Source: Psychrobacter sp. GP33
GTDB lineage: Bacteria; Pseudomonadota; Gammaproteobacteria; Pseudomonadales; Moraxellaceae
Direction of reading: 5' to 3'
DNA length: 64,000 bases
Assembly (NCBI RefSeq): GCF_014119005.1
Contig: NZ_JACGYX010000001.1
Coordinates: forward strand, 542,446-606,445
The stretch's first letter is position 1; each line of letters starts with the position of its first letter. The notes below the pieces were generated by a model, which was not told the DNA's origin, made no database searches, and saw only the letters and a program-made list of their open reading frames with translations. Below, piece by piece: positions 62,529 to 64,000 of this stretch. The position numbers and the translations under genes were made by a program.

Positions 62529-63815
62529 ATGTTACAAGAGCAATGCTTATGGAACGTGACTGCACCCAAAACTCATCACTATGATGCGCTCACTCAAGAC
62601 ACTCAGACCAGTGTATGTATTATTGGCGGTGGCTACACAGGGTTATCAGCGGCTATTCATTTGGCAGAAAAAGGCGTCAAGGTTATCGTATTAGAAAGCC
62701 AAACCATCGGCAGTGGTGGCTCAGGGAAAAGCGTAGGGCTCGTCAATGCCGGAACGTGGGCGCGCCCTGATGATTTAAATGTTGCCCTAGGAGAAACAGA
62801 AGGCGAGCGTTTAACTGAGGCACTCGGAGAAGCGCCAGGTCTCGTGTTTGATTTGATTAAACGCTACGGTATCGATGCGCAAGCCACTCAAACTGGCAAT
62901 CTGCATATGGCACATAATGCGAAAGGGGAAGCCGATGTTGATATTCGATATGAGCAGCTGAGCCGGCGAGGCGTTAATGTCGAAGTGCTCACCGGTAGTC
63001 GCTGCCATGAATATACGGGTACGACCAGTATTAATAAAGCCTTGTTAGACCACCGAACTGGCACCATAAATCCGCTTGCTTATGTCAATGGTTTAGCAGA
63101 GGTAGCCGCTAAATTGGGTGTGACGATTCATGAACATTCGGCAGTTCATAGCTTAGAAAAAGAGAATAGCAGCTGGTATGTGAGAACTGCTGATGCAAAT
63201 GTGAAAGCTGAGCGCGTTATTATCGCCACCAACGCTTATACCGAAGGCGAATGGACAGAAGTCAGCAAAACTTTTTATCAGGTATTTTATTATCAAATTG
63301 CCTCTGAACCGTTAACGGGAGAGCTGGCAGACCGAATTTTACCTCATAGAAATGGTGCATGGGATACACGTTTAGCCTTATCTAGTTTCCGTCGTGATAA
63401 AGATGATCGGTTATTGCTGGGTACGGTAGGTGGGCGAAACTGTAAGCCAAAAGAGTTCTATCAGTCATGGGCGAATTATGTGCAAAAAAGCTATTATCCT
63501 TATTTGCCTGCATTTAATTGGCAGTACGAATGGTATGGTAAATTTGGCTTTACGCAAGACCATATCTTTCGCGTTTTGGAACCCGATGAGGGCATATTGA
63601 CAGCCACTGCTTATAACGGTCGCGGTATCACTACTGGCACATTGATGGGAAAATGTTTTGCGGACTATATTTTAACCGGCGATAGAGCCAGTATTCCACT
63701 ACCATTCAAAACCATAGAAGAGTCAAAAATTCCTCTATCAAGTATGAAATCTGGATTTACTGAGCTTGGGATAAGCTTGTATCACATGGGTCAATGTCTC
63801 AAAATAATTAGATAA
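62529..63815 (+). CDS. amaA: L-pipecolate oxidase (DAO-family FAD oxidoreductase, AmaA type)
   Basis: AmaA-type enzymes oxidise L-pipecolate to piperidine-6-carboxylate. The 428-residue protein has the FAD fold (VCIIGGGYTGLSAAIHLAEKG), SGKSVGLVNAGTW, and FRVLEPDEGILTATAYNGRGITTGT near the C-terminus. The start at 62529 (MLQEQCLW) is supported by GGAG 6 bases upstream; an ATG at 62517 is an alternative. It resembles oxidases for cyclic imino acids or N-alkyl amino acids; the presence of amaB, hglS and an aminotransferase in the same cluster makes pipecolate the best substrate. It lies 20 bases after the NhaC gene. Confidence 0.87.
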   Translation: MLQEQCLWNVTAPKTHHYDALTQDTQTSVCIIGGGYTGLSAAIHLAEKGVKVIVLESQTIGSGGSGKSVGLVNAGTWARPDDLNVALGETEGERLTEALGEAPGLVFDLIKRYGIDAQATQTGNLHMAHNAKGEADVDIRYEQLSRRGVNVEVLTGSRCHEYTGTTSINKALLDHRTGTINPLAYVNGLAEVAAKLGVTIHEHSAVHSLEKENSSWYVRTADANVKAERVIIATNAYTEGEWTEVSKTFYQVFYYQIASEPLTGELADRILPHRNGAWDTRLALSSFRRDKDDRLLLGTVGGRNCKPKEFYQSWANYVQKSYYPYLPAFNWQYEWYGKFGFTQDHIFRVLEPDEGILTATAYNGRGITTGTLMGKCFADYILTGDRASIPLPFKTIEESKIPLSSMKSGFTELGISLYHMGQCLKIIR

Positions 63816-63925
63816 ACATCATGAAAAATATATAGAGCGTATAAATGCTTTTATAAGTGCAATGTTCTATCGGAATCAGTTTGAATAAATGATGTGTGAT
63901 TTTTATTTAATAGGAGAGGTTTTCG

Positions 63926-64000
63926 GTGAGTGATATTTTAAATAAAGAAATAGAAGCAGTTGCTACTATCATACAAATGTTAAAAGACAACCACGCCTAC
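63926..64000 (+). CDS. Start of an unidentified gene, cut by window edge
   Basis: A GTG at 63926 opens a frame with TAGGAG 10 bases upstream, and runs to the right edge without a stop. The 25 visible residues begin MSDILNKEIEAVATIIQML and look like an amphipathic helix. They are too few to identify the product. It probably follows the lysine cluster as part of the same direction of transcription, after a 110-base AT-rich gap. An ATG at 63977 in the same frame has no ribosome site. Confidence 0.6.
   Translation, partial: MSDILNKEIEAVATIIQMLKDNHAY

Overview
The window looks like chromosomal DNA of a gammaproteobacterium of the Moraxellaceae, most likely Psychrobacter or a close relative. This is inferred from the moderately low GC content, AAGGA-type ribosome binding sites, a rsmG-parA-parB-msbA-lpxK-kdsB-holB-pilZ housekeeping run and the style of the predicted proteins. 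No rRNA, tRNA, insertion sequence, prophage or CRISPR array was seen.

Layout. (1) 1-10946, all on the minus strand: a cluster of exported proteins built from DUF11/SdrD-like beta-sandwich modules, with a 1767-residue protein that combines such modules with a predicted outer-membrane beta-barrel. Three members share N-terminal or C-terminal domains, and one is a single small module. This is the best candidate for a poorly described surface system. (2) 11634-16206: aceE-aceF (pyruvate dehydrogenase E1 and E2), followed by ompW on the opposite strand. (3) 17466-23612: a zinc-ribbon membrane peptide, a voltage-gated K+ channel, a TerD-like protein with a WYL regulator, and a LonB-like AAA+ protease. 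(4) 23898-32497: rsmG, parA, parB, msbA, lpxK, kdsB, holB and pilZ. (5) 32647-37715: a thiolase with an unusual ~195-residue disordered N-terminal extension, divergent from a two-domain FabG-type ketoreductase and a MaoC-type hydratase. These three could run acyl-CoA chemistry together. (6) 37756-42567: a beta-lactamase-hydrolase-like phosphatase, a beta-lactamase-fold serine hydrolase, and cobT-cobS-cobC for cobalamin nucleotide-loop assembly.

(7) 42643-49816: a small secreted protein, an SMR transporter, DadA-type dehydrogenase, RidA, a K+/H+ antiporter, a VanX-type D-Ala-D-Ala dipeptidase and a DUF819 membrane protein. Together they suggest D-amino acid or D-dipeptide salvage. (8) 50152-54843: an FCD-type GntR regulator with an obvious palindromic operator, two different enolase-superfamily enzymes with altered active-site residues, and a BCCT transporter. 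This reads as a regulated catabolic cassette for an unknown, perhaps betaine-like, substrate. (9) 55112-63815: LysR regulator, class III aminotransferase, HglS-type 2-oxoadipate dioxygenase/decarboxylase, AmaB-type aldehyde dehydrogenase, NhaC-family antiporter and AmaA-type pipecolate oxidase. This is a nearly complete pipecolate / 2-aminoadipate branch of lysine catabolism. A further gene starts at 63926 and runs off the right end.

All functions are read from sequence motifs and gene context; no database search was possible.
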